Shown: positions 28,999 through 39,035, counted from the first letter of the stretch. The stretch: DNA of 64,000 nt from Chlorobiales bacterium Clorobi_01 (GCA_001602925.1 LUZT01000011.1:62001-126000); one strand, 5' to 3'. Numbers and translations are program-made. Notes: generated from the letters alone by a model not told the origin.

Positions 28999-30192
28999 TC
29001 AACCACCTTCGAGCACACGTCTTGTCTCTCTGACAATCGTCACCTCTTCGTTGGTTTCAATAACTTTGACGACAACCGGGCTGGTATCTGTCGAAATAAT
29101 TCCGGAATGATTCAGATTCTTTTCATGATCGACCTGGACACCAAGAAATTCGAGGCCTGAACAGATACGCTCGCGAATCTCTGACGAATAGAGGCCAATG
29201 CCGCCGGTGAAGACGATCATGTCGAGGCCACCGAGCACCGCCGTCAACGCGCCAATGTGCTTGCGGGCGCTGTAGCAGAAAAGCTCCACGGCCAGTCGCG
29301 CCTGTTCGTTCTCCGCTTCGGCGTCGAGCAGGTCGCGCATGTCGTCGCTCAGGCCGGAGACACCAAGCAGGCCGGACTTTTTGTTCACCATGTCGCGCAA
29401 GCCATCCGAATCGAGATGCCCCTGCTGCAACAGGAACAGCACCACGCCCGGATCGAGATCACCCGTGCGCGTGCTCATCACGAGGCCACCCGCAGGCGAA
29501 AAGCCCATCGTCGTCTCGACGCTCCGCCCGTCGAGTACCGCCGCCATGCTCGCACCGTGGCCGAGATGCGCGAGAATGAGGCGACCCTTGCGGGCAAACG
29601 GATCCCCCTCGGCTTGCAGTTGACTGAGAATGTACTGGTAGGAAAGACCGTGAAACCCGTACCGCTGCACCCCCTGATTCCGGTACTCTTCAGGAATGGG
29701 ACAGAGCTTCGCCAGTGGCGGCATCGTGCTGTGGAATGCGGTATCGAAGCAGGCCACCTGGAACACGCCCGGCAGCTCCGATGCGGCGTAGCGGATGGCG
29801 TTCAGCGCCTGCGGCAGATGTTCGGGGGCGTAGGGAACGATTTCGGCGATGGAGTCAAGCAGTTCAGAGGTGACCTTTTCGGGAGTGGTGTGACGGGGTC
29901 CACCATGCACCACCCGATGGCCCACAGCGTCCGGCATTCCGGGGCCGTGCTGCGTGATCCAGGAAAACACGTAGCGACAAGCCGCGGCATGATCGGGAAC
30001 ATCGACCCGCTCGCAATCGATGAATCGCCCCTCGGGGTCGGTCACGGAGAAGCGTCCATCCGGCAAACCGATCCGGGTCAGTGATCCGGAAAAGAGCAGC
30101 TCCTCGGTATCCCCGCTCTCATACAGCGAAAACTTGATACTCGACGAGCCGGTATTGAGAGCAAGAATGGTACACACAGGCCTGGGCATCAT
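28999..30192 (-). CDS. ackA: Acetate kinase
   Basis: About 397 residues, ASKHA fold. Motifs: the phosphate-binding start LALNTGSSSIKFSLY, VGHRVVHGG, the CFDTAFHSTMP segment, RYGFHGLSYQY, LILAHLGHGASMAAVLDGRSVETTMGFSPAGGLVMSTRTGDLDPG and the C-terminal VFTGGIG. It converts acetyl-phosphate and ADP to acetate and ATP. The frame starts at 30231, but paired methionines at 30192/30189 match the family start better. It pairs functionally with the downstream phosphoketolase; no phosphotransacetylase gene is present here. Confidence 0.95.
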   Translation of the reverse strand: MMPRPVCTILALNTGSSSIKFSLYESGDTEELLFSGSLTRIGLPDGRFSVTDPEGRFIDCERVDVPDHAAACRYVFSWITQHGPGMPDAVGHRVVHGGPRHTTPEKVTSELLDSIAEIVPYAPEHLPQALNAIRYAASELPGVFQVACFDTAFHSTMPPLAKLCPIPEEYRNQGVQRYGFHGLSYQYILSQLQAEGDPFARKGRLILAHLGHGASMAAVLDGRSVETTMGFSPAGGLVMSTRTGDLDPGVVLFLLQQGHLDSDGLRDMVNKKSGLLGVSGLSDDMRDLLDAEAENEQARLAVELFCYSARKHIGALTAVLGGLDMIVFTGGIGLYSSEIRERICSGLEFLGVQVDHEKNLNHSGIISTDTSPVVVKVIETNEEVTIVRETRRVLEGG

Positions 30193-30492
30193 GGCTAAAA
30201 TCCTCAGAAAAATTACAGGCACAAACGGCAACCATCACCATCAGCTCCAAAAAGTCAGACCAAGATACACGATAGACAACACTAACCAAGCCGGTAAGTC
30301 GTTACGTTCCTGAAAACTCGGGAACACATGCAAGGTATGGGCAAGATGGACATGACTACAATGCCAGACCGGGCAAGAGGCACAAAAAAAATGAGGCTAA
30401 AAAATCGATTTCGAAAAAACGCACCCGAGTTGATCTGGCGTAGAAAAGTGTATATTCATCACAGCGAGTTCGACAACAAGACCCATGAAACG
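30193..30492. other. Divergent ackA-hpt intergenic region
   Basis: 300 bases. An in-frame extension of hpt reaches 30328 but reads MQGMGKMDMTTMPDRARGT, unlike the family, so it is treated as untranslated. No clear promoter box or structure was recognised. Confidence 0.4.
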
Positions 30493-31020
30493 ATGAATAC
30501 AGAAAGACTTACAGAGCTGATTCCAGCAGAAAAGATACAGGAACGGGTCACCGAGCTGGGTGCAGAAATTTCACGCGAGCTGGCCAGTATCGACGAACTG
30601 ACTGTGGTGTGCGTGCTGAAAGGCGGATTCATTTTCACAGCCGATCTGGTGCGGCACATCACCATTCCCTGCCGCATCGAGTTCATCCGCGCTTCGAGTT
30701 ACGGCACGCACCGCGCTTCCACCGGCAAGGTGATGCTCGATCATCACCACGATCCGCATGTCGAGGGCAAGAACGTGCTGCTCGTCGAAGATATCCTCGA
30801 TACCGGGCTGACCGTCACCCGCATCCTCGAAGAGCTGCGCGGCCACAATCCTGCATCCCTGCATGTCTGCACCCTGCTCGACAAGCCTTCAGCGCGCACC
30901 ACACCCGTCAAGGCGGACTTCACCGGCTTCACCATTCCGGATGTTTACGTCGTGGGTTATGGACTCGATGCCGCCGGAAAGCATCGCGAGTTGCCTTACG
31001 TCGCATCACTGAACGCCTGA
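30493..31020 (+). CDS. hpt: Hypoxanthine phosphoribosyltransferase
   Basis: 175 residues. The PRPP-binding loop VLLVEDILDTGLT, the upstream VLKGGFIFTADLVR and the C-terminal VYVVGYGLDAAGKHRELPYV are diagnostic. It salvages hypoxanthine or guanine to the nucleotide with PRPP, and could use bases imported by a permease such as the one at the window start. ATG 30493 gives the normal N-terminus and length. Confidence 0.95.
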   Translation: MNTERLTELIPAEKIQERVTELGAEISRELASIDELTVVCVLKGGFIFTADLVRHITIPCRIEFIRASSYGTHRASTGKVMLDHHHDPHVEGKNVLLVEDILDTGLTVTRILEELRGHNPASLHVCTLLDKPSARTTPVKADFTGFTIPDVYVVGYGLDAAGKHRELPYVASLNA

Positions 31021-31232
31021 AGCCTTCTCCACCGCTCTCTCCAGGCGGGCCTCCGTGCCCTTCGATCCTTGCGCCGCGCCTTCTCTTCACCGGCACATAC
31101 CGTCACCATACTACCATAATGTCTACTTTTTTCTCTTAAAATCGTTTTATGCCCTAATATTTTTAGGATTAGTTTTATATTCACCTAAATCAAAAGGATC
31201 AATAAAGTCAATACGCCAGAAAAAAAACACCC

Positions 31233-32393
31233 GTGCCAACCCGAACTGAAACCAGACCCGGAGTGATCCGCAAACCGTGGATCATCGATACGACCCTCCG
31301 GGATGGAGAGCAGGCCCCCGGCGTGGTGTTCAGTCCGCACGAAAAAAAGCGGATAGCGGCAATGCTTGCCGAAACCGGCGTCGATGAGATCGAAGTGGGC
31401 TACCCGGCCATCAGCGCGGCGGAGCGGGAGGTGATTCGCGAGATTGTCGCCATGAAACTGCCGGTACGCCTGACTTCGTGGTCGCGGGCCAATATGGCGG
31501 ACATCGAGTTGGCGGCAGAATGCGGCACCGATGCGGTGCACATCAGTTTTCCGGCCTCGCGACTCTACCTGGAGCTGATGCACAAGGAGGATGGTTGGAT
31601 CCGGGAGCAGCTTTACGCGATGGTTTCCAAAGCGCGCGAGTGGTTCGATTTCGTCAGCGTTGGCGGACAGGACGCCACGAGAAGTAGCACTGATTTTCTG
31701 CAACGCTTCATGCTCGATGCTGAAGCTGCCGGAGCCGAACGGTTCAGGATCGCCGATACGGTAGGCATCGCCACGCCGGTGTCGGTGATGGCCCTCGGCG
31801 CAGCGTTGCGCCAAAGTTCGTCGCTGCCGCTGGAGTTCCACGCGCACAACGATCTCGGCATGGCGACCGCCAACGCCTTCACGGCACTCAACGCGGGATT
31901 CGAAGCGGTCAGCGTGTCGGTGACCGGTCTCGGAGAACGCGCGGGCAACGCGGCCCTCGAAGAGCTGGCAATGGCGCTTGCGCTGAATGGAGACTTCGAC
32001 ACGCATCTCGACACCTCGATGCTCTCCCGGCTTTGCGACGCCGTGGCCACGGCTTCCGGACGAGCCATTCAGGAGCAAAAACCGGTGGTCGGACGTTCGG
32101 CCTTCCAGCACGAATCGGGCATTCATTGCGCCGCGCTGTTGCAGGATCCGCTCTCCTACCAGCCGTTCCTGCCGTCGCGGGTTGGCCGCAGCGATTTCGA
32201 GATGGTCATCGGCAAACACTCGGGCACAGCGGCGATCATCGCCCATTTCAACCGACGCAGAATCACGATTTCGAAAGAGGAGGCCCGCGAACTGCTCGAT
32301 CTGATCCGGAGTCAGTCCGACCGCCTCAAACGGGCGCTCCGGACCGACGAGATCGACGCGCTCCGTGAACAAAACTCTGTCAAACACGCTTAA
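31233..32393 (+). CDS. nifV: Homocitrate synthase
   Basis: 386 residues of the DRE-TIM metallolyase family. The N-terminus IIDTTLRDGEQAPGVVFS, the catalytic VEFHAHNDLGMATANA-type motif (EFHAHNDLGMATAN) and NAALEELAMAL mark the homocitrate/isopropylmalate synthase group. The immediate nifA neighbour and NifV-like length favour homocitrate synthase, whose product is the organic ligand of FeMo-cofactor. It starts with GTG at 31233; no ATG or obvious Shine-Dalgarno is better placed. nifA starts 15 bases downstream, so the two are an operon. Confidence 0.9.
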   Translation: MPTRTETRPGVIRKPWIIDTTLRDGEQAPGVVFSPHEKKRIAAMLAETGVDEIEVGYPAISAAEREVIREIVAMKLPVRLTSWSRANMADIELAAECGTDAVHISFPASRLYLELMHKEDGWIREQLYAMVSKAREWFDFVSVGGQDATRSSTDFLQRFMLDAEAAGAERFRIADTVGIATPVSVMALGAALRQSSSLPLEFHAHNDLGMATANAFTALNAGFEAVSVSVTGLGERAGNAALEELAMALALNGDFDTHLDTSMLSRLCDAVATASGRAIQEQKPVVGRSAFQHESGIHCAALLQDPLSYQPFLPSRVGRSDFEMVIGKHSGTAAIIAHFNRRRITISKEEARELLDLIRSQSDRLKRALRTDEIDALREQNSVKHA

Positions 32394-32407
32394 CTCGAAT
32401 AGTTTTC

Positions 32408-34030
<1,623 letters not shown>

Positions 34031-34081
34031 GAGAATGATTGAATGGGATAAGTTGAGGTGATCGGCATCGGAATCGAACAA

Positions 34082-34148
34082 AGGACGCCATTCGATTGAT
34101 TTACTCCGCGCTCATGTGGTGAATCAGTTGAATGGCGTTTCCTTTTTT
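34082..34148 (+). terminator. Terminator of nifV-nifA
   Basis: Long imperfect hairpin whose core is an 8-bp stem CGCCATTC/GAATGGCG extended by TGATT/AATCA and AGGA/TCCT, followed by a six-T run. It lies about 50 bases past the nifA stop. Confidence 0.8.
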
Positions 34149-34378
34149 ATGTCTGGATTTTGCGCTTTTGATAATCCCGTAATTTTCGTACATAGAAAAC
34201 GTAAGCTTCGCCGTCAAGCTTATGCAGTACCCCTCCCGAGACGGTCTTCCGAATGAGCAGTACAGACCTGATACAACACGACAGACAGAATTGCTAATAG
34301 GTGTGCTTTGATTCTACGGTTACTACTGAACTGTGAATTAGCAATCGCAACTGAACATATATTCGTGGAGAACTATCT
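34149..34378. other. Left boundary of the AT-rich island
   Basis: Gene-free stretch after nifA in which composition shifts from GC-rich to AT-rich. No integrase, tRNA or direct-repeat target was seen. A GGAG Shine-Dalgarno at the right end (about 34366) serves the small membrane peptide gene. Confidence 0.5.
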
Positions 34379-34486
34379 ATGAGAATTCCAATAATCATAG
34401 AAATCATTGAGGCTGTCTTGTTCGCTGGCGCGGGAGCGCTGGTAGTCGCTCTGTTTCGTGCTTGGCTTAGGAAAAGGAGAAGCTAG
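34379..34486 (+). CDS. 35-residue single-helix membrane peptide
   Basis: Starts MRIPIIIEIIEAVLFAGAG and ends in a basic tail RAWLRKRRS. One hydrophobic helix of about 22 residues with positive charges after it predicts the N-terminus out and C-terminus in the cytoplasm. A GGAG Shine-Dalgarno sits 8 bases before the ATG. The stop codon is 2 bases before the next ATG, so the two genes are tightly coupled. The pairing suggests a partner of the following membrane protein. No homologue recognised. Confidence 0.65.
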   Translation: MRIPIIIEIIEAVLFAGAGALVVALFRAWLRKRRS

Positions 34487-34488
34487 CA

Positions 34489-35808
34489 ATGAACTTGTTA
34501 GAAGGAACAACCATGGCCAACTGGCCAAAGAATAAAAAGGTTTTTGTAATTGTCGGGGCGATTGTCGGGCCGTTTCTTTTTCTTTGCCTCCTATGGTTGT
34601 ACATCGTTCACGCAATTTACGACAAGCTGAGCGTGTGGCTCACGCTGGTGATTCCAGCCGATCCAATTATCACCACCCTGATTTCCGATCTATTTACCAG
34701 CTTTTTCTATTTCGCACTCTTGCCTAGCGTCATTGCCAAATTATTTTTTGGGGTTTCAAAACAGGTTCTACGCGGATTCTTTGTGCTTGTGCTGGTATCC
34801 GTTACTGTAGTCGATCTGACGCTGGGGCGTGACGTGTTTTTCGGAAAAGATGGGCAGCCTCGTCGCTTCTATGTGATTCGGCCCGACGAAGGTCTTGTCG
34901 TAACAGGAACTCAAAGCCCGGATCCGACAATACAAGTAAGACCACGACCTATTACTCGCGAAATAGTCCCATCCATTCGGGCGATGTATCGCGGTCAAGC
35001 CCCAGTTGTGCTAAAGCCAACAGAGATTGATGAGACACGCTTTTTCGATCCAAGCAGTGGTCGATCCCTGATTTGGTACCATAAGGATGCGAACGGAACA
35101 TTCAGGTTTTATAATGGACCAGGTTTTGATCCTGAGAGCCAAGAGCCATTGCTGCCCATAACAAAGGAACTTGTGCCCTCCGTGAAAAGCTATATTCAAA
35201 AAGAGAAGGCGGCCTTTTCCGAGCGGAAGCACCAAGAAGAAATGGCTGCGCTGGCTGAGCGAAAGCGCTTAGCGGCTCAGGCAGCGAAAGAGGCGGCGCT
35301 TCGAGAAAAGCAAGCTCTAGATGCGCAAAACAAGGTAGATCTGGATACGGCATGGCAACAGTACATGTCAGGCAATCTCTTGGGAGCTAGTCAATACGTT
35401 AAGGCAGTTCTTGCCCGTGATCCAAGTAACACACAGGCAAACCAATACTACACCTCTTGGGGATTAAGAGGTGTCTGCAATAATTGCGGCACTATAGTCC
35501 GCGTGTGGGATGAAACGGTCGCCAGTGATGGATCCGCAGTAAACACCATGATTGGCGGCAGTGCGGGTTTCATGGCTGGAAGTCAAGTTGGAAAGGGTCG
35601 AGGACGGGATGTCGCCAAGTTGTTCGGAGCTGGTTTAGGCTCAGCAATCGCAGATGCTCTATCACGTAAAAAAGTACGGCATATTGACATACAAATGGAC
35701 AATGGGAATACAGTGTCTTACCTCGATACTGTTAAATCGGAGTTTGCCACAGGACAGCGAGTTCGGGTTACAGCGAATGGCCAACAAGTATCCATCACGT
35801 TGTTATAG
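34489..35808 (+). CDS. Membrane protein with coiled coil and C-terminal glycine-zipper domain, novel
   Basis: 439 residues. Three hydrophobic helices at about 17-45, 55-85 and 92-110 are followed by a soluble region, and an Ala/Glu/Lys-rich coiled coil at about 245-285 (AFSERKHQEEMAALAERKRLAAQAAKEAALREKQ). A short TPR-like stretch comes next (LDTAWQQYMSGNLLGASQYVKAVLARDPSNTQANQYYTSW), then a CNNC pair, a glycine zipper (IGGSAGFMAGSQVGKGRGRDVAKLFGAGLGSAIAD) and a beta-rich tail like Gly-zipper outer-membrane proteins of the SlyB type. The AAGGAG Shine-Dalgarno favours ATG 34489. Envelope-spanning or stress role is inference. Confidence 0.75.
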   Translation: MNLLEGTTMANWPKNKKVFVIVGAIVGPFLFLCLLWLYIVHAIYDKLSVWLTLVIPADPIITTLISDLFTSFFYFALLPSVIAKLFFGVSKQVLRGFFVLVLVSVTVVDLTLGRDVFFGKDGQPRRFYVIRPDEGLVVTGTQSPDPTIQVRPRPITREIVPSIRAMYRGQAPVVLKPTEIDETRFFDPSSGRSLIWYHKDANGTFRFYNGPGFDPESQEPLLPITKELVPSVKSYIQKEKAAFSERKHQEEMAALAERKRLAAQAAKEAALREKQALDAQNKVDLDTAWQQYMSGNLLGASQYVKAVLARDPSNTQANQYYTSWGLRGVCNNCGTIVRVWDETVASDGSAVNTMIGGSAGFMAGSQVGKGRGRDVAKLFGAGLGSAIADALSRKKVRHIDIQMDNGNTVSYLDTVKSEFATGQRVRVTANGQQVSITLL

Positions 35809-36027
35809 TAAAGTTGAAATCTTTTCAAGACTAGTGTCACGTCTCCGCTATATTGACGGATAGGAGGAAGGATAAAGGCCTGCTCATTAACCAATAAAAA
35901 CATATAAGATAATAGCAGTTGGTGCGATTATGGAAGAAGTAACAGTTTTAAAATTTTTGAGCTCACACTCAAAAAACAGGGAAGCCGAAAACTGAATAGA
36001 GTAGGCAATAACATAACTTATTATGGT
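35809..36027. other. AT-rich gap in the island
   Basis: 219 bases. Only a 21-codon frame beginning at an ATG near 35930 was seen; it has no recognisable features. No repeat or structured RNA recognised. Confidence 0.4.
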
Positions 36028-36183
36028 ATGAATAAGATTTTAAAAGAAATATTCGTGGCGTTTTTTGCAAAACCAACACGATGCCCTAATTGCGGTGGGC
36101 ACAATTTTCATTGGGATCACGGTGGACCTAATGGGGAAAATTATTGGAGGTGCAATGATTGCGATTACATGATAAAAGATTAA
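36028..36183 (+). CDS. 51-residue zinc-ribbon peptide
   Basis: A complete short frame, MNKILKEIFVAFFAKPTRCPNC at the start. Four cysteines at 19, 22, 42 and 45 form a CPNC...CNDC zinc ribbon with aromatic residues between (HNFHWDHGG, ENYWRC). The hydrophobic N-terminus could anchor it at a membrane. No strong Shine-Dalgarno is visible. The knuckle spacing is what supports it as a real gene. Confidence 0.55.
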   Translation: MNKILKEIFVAFFAKPTRCPNCGGHNFHWDHGGPNGENYWRCNDCDYMIKD

Positions 36184-36217
36184 AAGCGTTTGCATGTCCA
36201 CACTAGTATTTACCAAC

Positions 36218-36285
36218 TGTGGCAGAGAAAGAAAAGAATGATGGTTGTAAATTTTGAGTGAAAAAAGGTCATTTCCTCTGCCACA
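36218..36285. repeat. 10-bp inverted repeat pair around 48 bases
   Basis: TGTGGCAGAG at 36218-36227 and its exact complement CTCTGCCACA at 36276-36285. Could form a long hairpin or be a pair of protein-binding sites ahead of the J-domain gene. The interval is too short and gene-free to be a transposon. Confidence 0.5.
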
Positions 36286-36391
36286 ACTGTATTTTCCAAG
36301 ACTTAGCTTTTCTTTGTGCTAGCGATAAAAATAAGTGTTAAATATATGATTCGAAAATCAAATAATCAATTATTCAGTCAGCAAAAATAAA

Positions 36392-37363
36392 ATGGAATTA
36401 ATATTTGACCAAGCAATTGAGCTATTAGAAATAGCTGATATTTCAAAATTAAAAATTGAGGATATACCTCAACTCGAGAAAAAAATGAAAAAAAGATGGC
36501 ATCCTGACAAGGTTGCTCATCTCCAAGACTCTGCGATCACACAAGAATATACTGTCAAGTTTCAACAAATTGAAACTGCTTGTCAAATGGTTTATTCTTA
36601 CATAGAAGGTACTTATCAAGCAGGTGAAGCATTCACACAAACATCATCAAAAGTTCATGAAGAGCCAGAAGAAATAATAAGAAAAAATGCTCCCGACATT
36701 CAATCCACTCTGAAAAACCTCTGGAATTTGATCAAAGAGAAAAAATATAAGTGGCTAGTTAAAGAGATCTTGCTTAGTGACGGGTTCAAATTGAAAGACC
36801 TTCTTCAGGAAGATTTCAAAGAAGACCTCGCAATGCTTTCAGTTATTTCTTTTTTTTACGGACTTATTTTCCTTGGTATATTGACGGCAATTGCGGGGGC
36901 AATCAATTCTGTTTTTGGAACAATTGTCGGCATCATTTGGTTGCTACAAGCGATCTCTTGTTTTCTTGGTTTTGCTCCTCTCTCTCGCTTTTGGCTCAAG
37001 AACGACCAAGTGCAAGATGTAATGCTTAAGTTTATCAACTTTGGTTTGGGCATTTACAATTGGGCTGAAGAGCAAGGACAGACATCAGCTAACGTATGGG
37101 TTTTACTTTTTATACGCCTTCCTGTGTTGTTTGCAAAAGTTGTAAAATATATTATACTGTTTCCGCTTTACGAACTTGCAAAAGTATTTATTGGTGATAA
37201 AGTAGTTGGGGTTGTCAAACAGAATGTAAACTACTATGCAGATTTTGCTGAATGGTATGTTGACGAGTTGATAAATAAAAATCCAAACGAAATGACAAGT
37301 GAAGAATTATTTCATCTTTCATATCTTTATTCAGAACTTGGCGATGTAAAATCAAAAATTTAA
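36392..37363 (+). CDS. J-domain membrane protein, novel
   Basis: 323 residues. The N-terminal about 70 residues form a divergent J domain: helix II KKMKKRWHPDKVAHL with the HPD tripeptide at 37-39, and helix III KFQQIETACQMVYSYI. A linker is followed by two membrane regions (about 146-197 and 231-265). The C-terminal tail after 270 is soluble. J domains stimulate Hsp70 ATPase, so this would recruit DnaK to the membrane. Strongly AT-rich compared with core genes. A DnaJ-type zinc-finger gene begins 4 bases after its stop, as if a DnaJ had been split in two. Confidence 0.78.
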   Translation: MELIFDQAIELLEIADISKLKIEDIPQLEKKMKKRWHPDKVAHLQDSAITQEYTVKFQQIETACQMVYSYIEGTYQAGEAFTQTSSKVHEEPEEIIRKNAPDIQSTLKNLWNLIKEKKYKWLVKEILLSDGFKLKDLLQEDFKEDLAMLSVISFFYGLIFLGILTAIAGAINSVFGTIVGIIWLLQAISCFLGFAPLSRFWLKNDQVQDVMLKFINFGLGIYNWAEEQGQTSANVWVLLFIRLPVLFAKVVKYIILFPLYELAKVFIGDKVVGVVKQNVNYYADFAEWYVDELINKNPNEMTSEELFHLSYLYSELGDVKSKI

Positions 37364-37367
37364 TAAT

Positions 37368-37535
37368 ATGGGATACCAAACTTGTCCAAAATGCAAGGGT
37401 GCAAAAAAAGTAGAATGCACTTGTGTAAAGTATGGCAAAGCCAACAAGCTCTGTGAGTATTGTAAAGGTTCAGGTAAAGTCCGCTGCCAAAGTTGTGACG
37501 GAAAAGGAACTGTGTATGTTGGACAAAAACCTTGA
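37368..37535 (+). CDS. 55-residue DnaJ-type zinc-finger peptide
   Basis: Eight cysteines in four pairs: C6/C9, C17/C19, C29/C32 and C40/C43. Several are in the CxxCxGxG form of the DnaJ cysteine-rich domain (CPKCKGAK, CEYCKGSG, CQSCDGKG). It starts 4 bases downstream of the J-domain gene, so the two are almost certainly translated together and may act as one split co-chaperone. Too short for most gene callers. Confidence 0.72.
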   Translation: MGYQTCPKCKGAKKVECTCVKYGKANKLCEYCKGSGKVRCQSCDGKGTVYVGQKP

Positions 37536-37896
37536 ACAAACTATCTACTCAAATGGAGCTGCAAGCGACCGGATAGTTAGCGGCACCGCAGATGAGATGG
37601 CTAACCAAGCGTGGCTGTTCAGTTTGTGATTCTTATAAAGTGTAGTACTGCGAGAACCCCTAGTTGTATAAAAAACGAGGACGCACCAAAACAAGCTACA
37701 TTACAGTAGGACTGTATGGGTTCAATATCCCGTAACTGTGGTGAAGACGATCAACACCTGTAAAAAATCATTTCCAATCAACCTTGATTAATACATGCTT
37801 TTTTATAATATTCATAACATATTAGGCCAACTTTTTTAGCTTCTCCACATTCTTCTCTAAAGAGCAATCTCTTCAATCAAACTTTGGAACTAACAA
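37536..37896. other. Gene-free segment between converging island genes
   Basis: 361 bases. The part 37555-37620 is more GC-rich than its surroundings and may be debris from another insertion. No open frame with recognisable features, no tRNA and no direct repeat were found. Confidence 0.4.
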
Positions 37897-37934
37897 TATA
37901 TTATAAAGGCCATTAAAATGGCCTTTATAATATA
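37897..37934 (-). terminator. Long AT-rich terminator hairpin
   Basis: The 18-base arm TATATTATAAAGGCCATT at 37897-37914 is complementary to 37917-37934. It sits 13 bases beyond the end of the minus-strand operon of the RING-like, TerB-like and membrane protein genes, and would also stop transcription from the left. Confidence 0.75.
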
Positions 37935-37946
37935 AATATCTACTTT

Positions 37947-38114
37947 TTATTTAAGCTTAGTTTTGCATAAAGGACATATTGATTTCCCTGATGATGACCA
38001 TGGGGCATCTGATGCATGAACACAAGTGTAACATACAAAATGCCCTTTTTCACAGACTCTACCACCAGAGACATCTTTTTCTTTCCCGCATACAGCACAT
38101 GTTCTCTTTGCCAT
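37947..38114 (-). CDS. 55-residue RING-like zinc protein
   Basis: The cysteine/histidine layout is C6-x2-C9-x11-C21-x3-H25-x2-C28-x2-C31-x15-C47-x2-C50, which satisfies the classical RING-finger (C3HC4) spacing, including the GHFVCYTC and CPLCKTKL signatures. A Shine-Dalgarno GGAG is well placed before this ATG; a 12-codon longer frame is less likely. It is the last gene of a three-gene operon after the TerB-like gene. Whether it is a ubiquitin-like ligase, an adaptor or a plain zinc knuckle cannot be told. Confidence 0.75.
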   Translation of the reverse strand: MAKRTCAVCGKEKDVSGGRVCEKGHFVCYTCVHASDAPWSSSGKSICPLCKTKLK

Positions 38115-38162
38115 AATGACTCCTTTTTTAATTTTGCAAAAACATAACAAAATAACTCCCGT

Positions 38163-38576
38163 CTAAAAACTATCTAAGTTATTTTTAACAGATACAACAT
38201 CAACAATACTCTCGATAACAGAATCGCTCACTTCAAACAAAGAAACATATTCTTCCAGAAGCCTTTTCTCATTCCCAACCAATACGCCATCAGCCATAGC
38301 AATATCAATCAGATTTGCCAAAATAGTCACCTGTTGACTTGAATTCACTGATTCGGCAACCAATCGAGCACAATCCTCAATTGACAACTTTTTCCAGATC
38401 CTTATAACCTTATCCAAGTCCCCGCCACTCTTTCTATTTAGCCTTTTCAAAACAGAAATCTCATCATCATCTATATCCCCATCCACAGCTATCATAGTAA
38501 CCGCTGCCAAGAGTAACCCATCATAGGGGGTGATAGACTCAGGCTCTCCACTAACCAAACGATCAAAAATACCCAT
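38163..38576 (-). CDS. TerB-like domain protein
   Basis: 137 residues, all helical. Two acidic motifs typical of the TerB (tellurite-resistance/co-chaperone DjlA-like) fold are visible: AVTMIAVDGDIDDDEISVLKRL and ILANLIDIAMADGVLVGNEKRLLEEYVSLF. TerB domains bind metal and associate with membrane-linked stress complexes. Its place between a membrane protein and a RING-like protein, facing a J-domain membrane protein, hints at a membrane-linked stress or defence complex; that is inference. Confidence 0.78.
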   Translation of the reverse strand: MGIFDRLVSGEPESITPYDGLLLAAVTMIAVDGDIDDDEISVLKRLNRKSGGDLDKVIRIWKKLSIEDCARLVAESVNSSQQVTILANLIDIAMADGVLVGNEKRLLEEYVSLFEVSDSVIESIVDVVSVKNNLDSF

Positions 38577-38588
38577 TTTATTCTTATT

Positions 38589-39035
38589 TTAGTTTATAAG
38601 CTTTTTCCTGATGAGGTCATTTTCTGACAAGGGGACACCGCCCTCTTGGTTATCAACAACAAAAATAATCGCGGATAAATCAAAAAACTTATACTGCTCA
38701 ATAGGCACAAGATCGGGTCTGTACTTATGAAGCATAAAAGTAAAAGGATCGCCAACCGCCATCATGAATGCTAAAAATAGCGACATCAGCCCTATAAACG
38801 GCACCCCTAAATCACTCAACCAACCAACTATTCTTATAAAAGGAAAAATCACAACCCAAGCGAACAATGGCCATATTATTACATAAATAAATGCCATAGG
38901 CCCCATTTGTGCAAAGCTATACATGAATAATGACCAAATAATCCCAGCAAAAAACCCCCTAATAAGGTTAACCTGTATAGTAGCTTTCCATTCAATGGAT
39001 TTGAAATCCCTTGTAAAACTAAAATCTTGAGACAT
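38589..39035 (-). CDS. Small membrane protein, first gene of the TerB operon
   Basis: 148 residues with three to four membrane helices (about 25-50, 52-75 and 80-100), a soluble N-terminus (MSQDFSFTRDFKSIEWKATIQ) and an acidic/polar C-terminus (VVDNQEGGVPLSENDLIRKK). A Shine-Dalgarno AAGGAG lies 7-8 bases upstream of the ATG. It is followed 12 bases later by the TerB-like gene. No family recognised. Confidence 0.7.
   Translation of the reverse strand: MSQDFSFTRDFKSIEWKATIQVNLIRGFFAGIIWSLFMYSFAQMGPMAFIYVIIWPLFAWVVIFPFIRIVGWLSDLGVPFIGLMSLFLAFMMAVGDPFTFMLHKYRPDLVPIEQYKFFDLSAIIFVVDNQEGGVPLSENDLIRKKLIN

Noticed and set aside
37432-37629. 65-codon frame overlapping the DnaJ-type zinc-finger peptide
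   Set aside because: It lies in another frame of the cysteine-rich gene and has no features; the eight-cysteine frame is the better explanation.
37711-37735. T-arm-like GGGTTCAATATCCC, possible tRNA or tmRNA
   Set aside because: The loop would be 8 rather than 7 bases, and no acceptor, D or anticodon stems could be folded around it.
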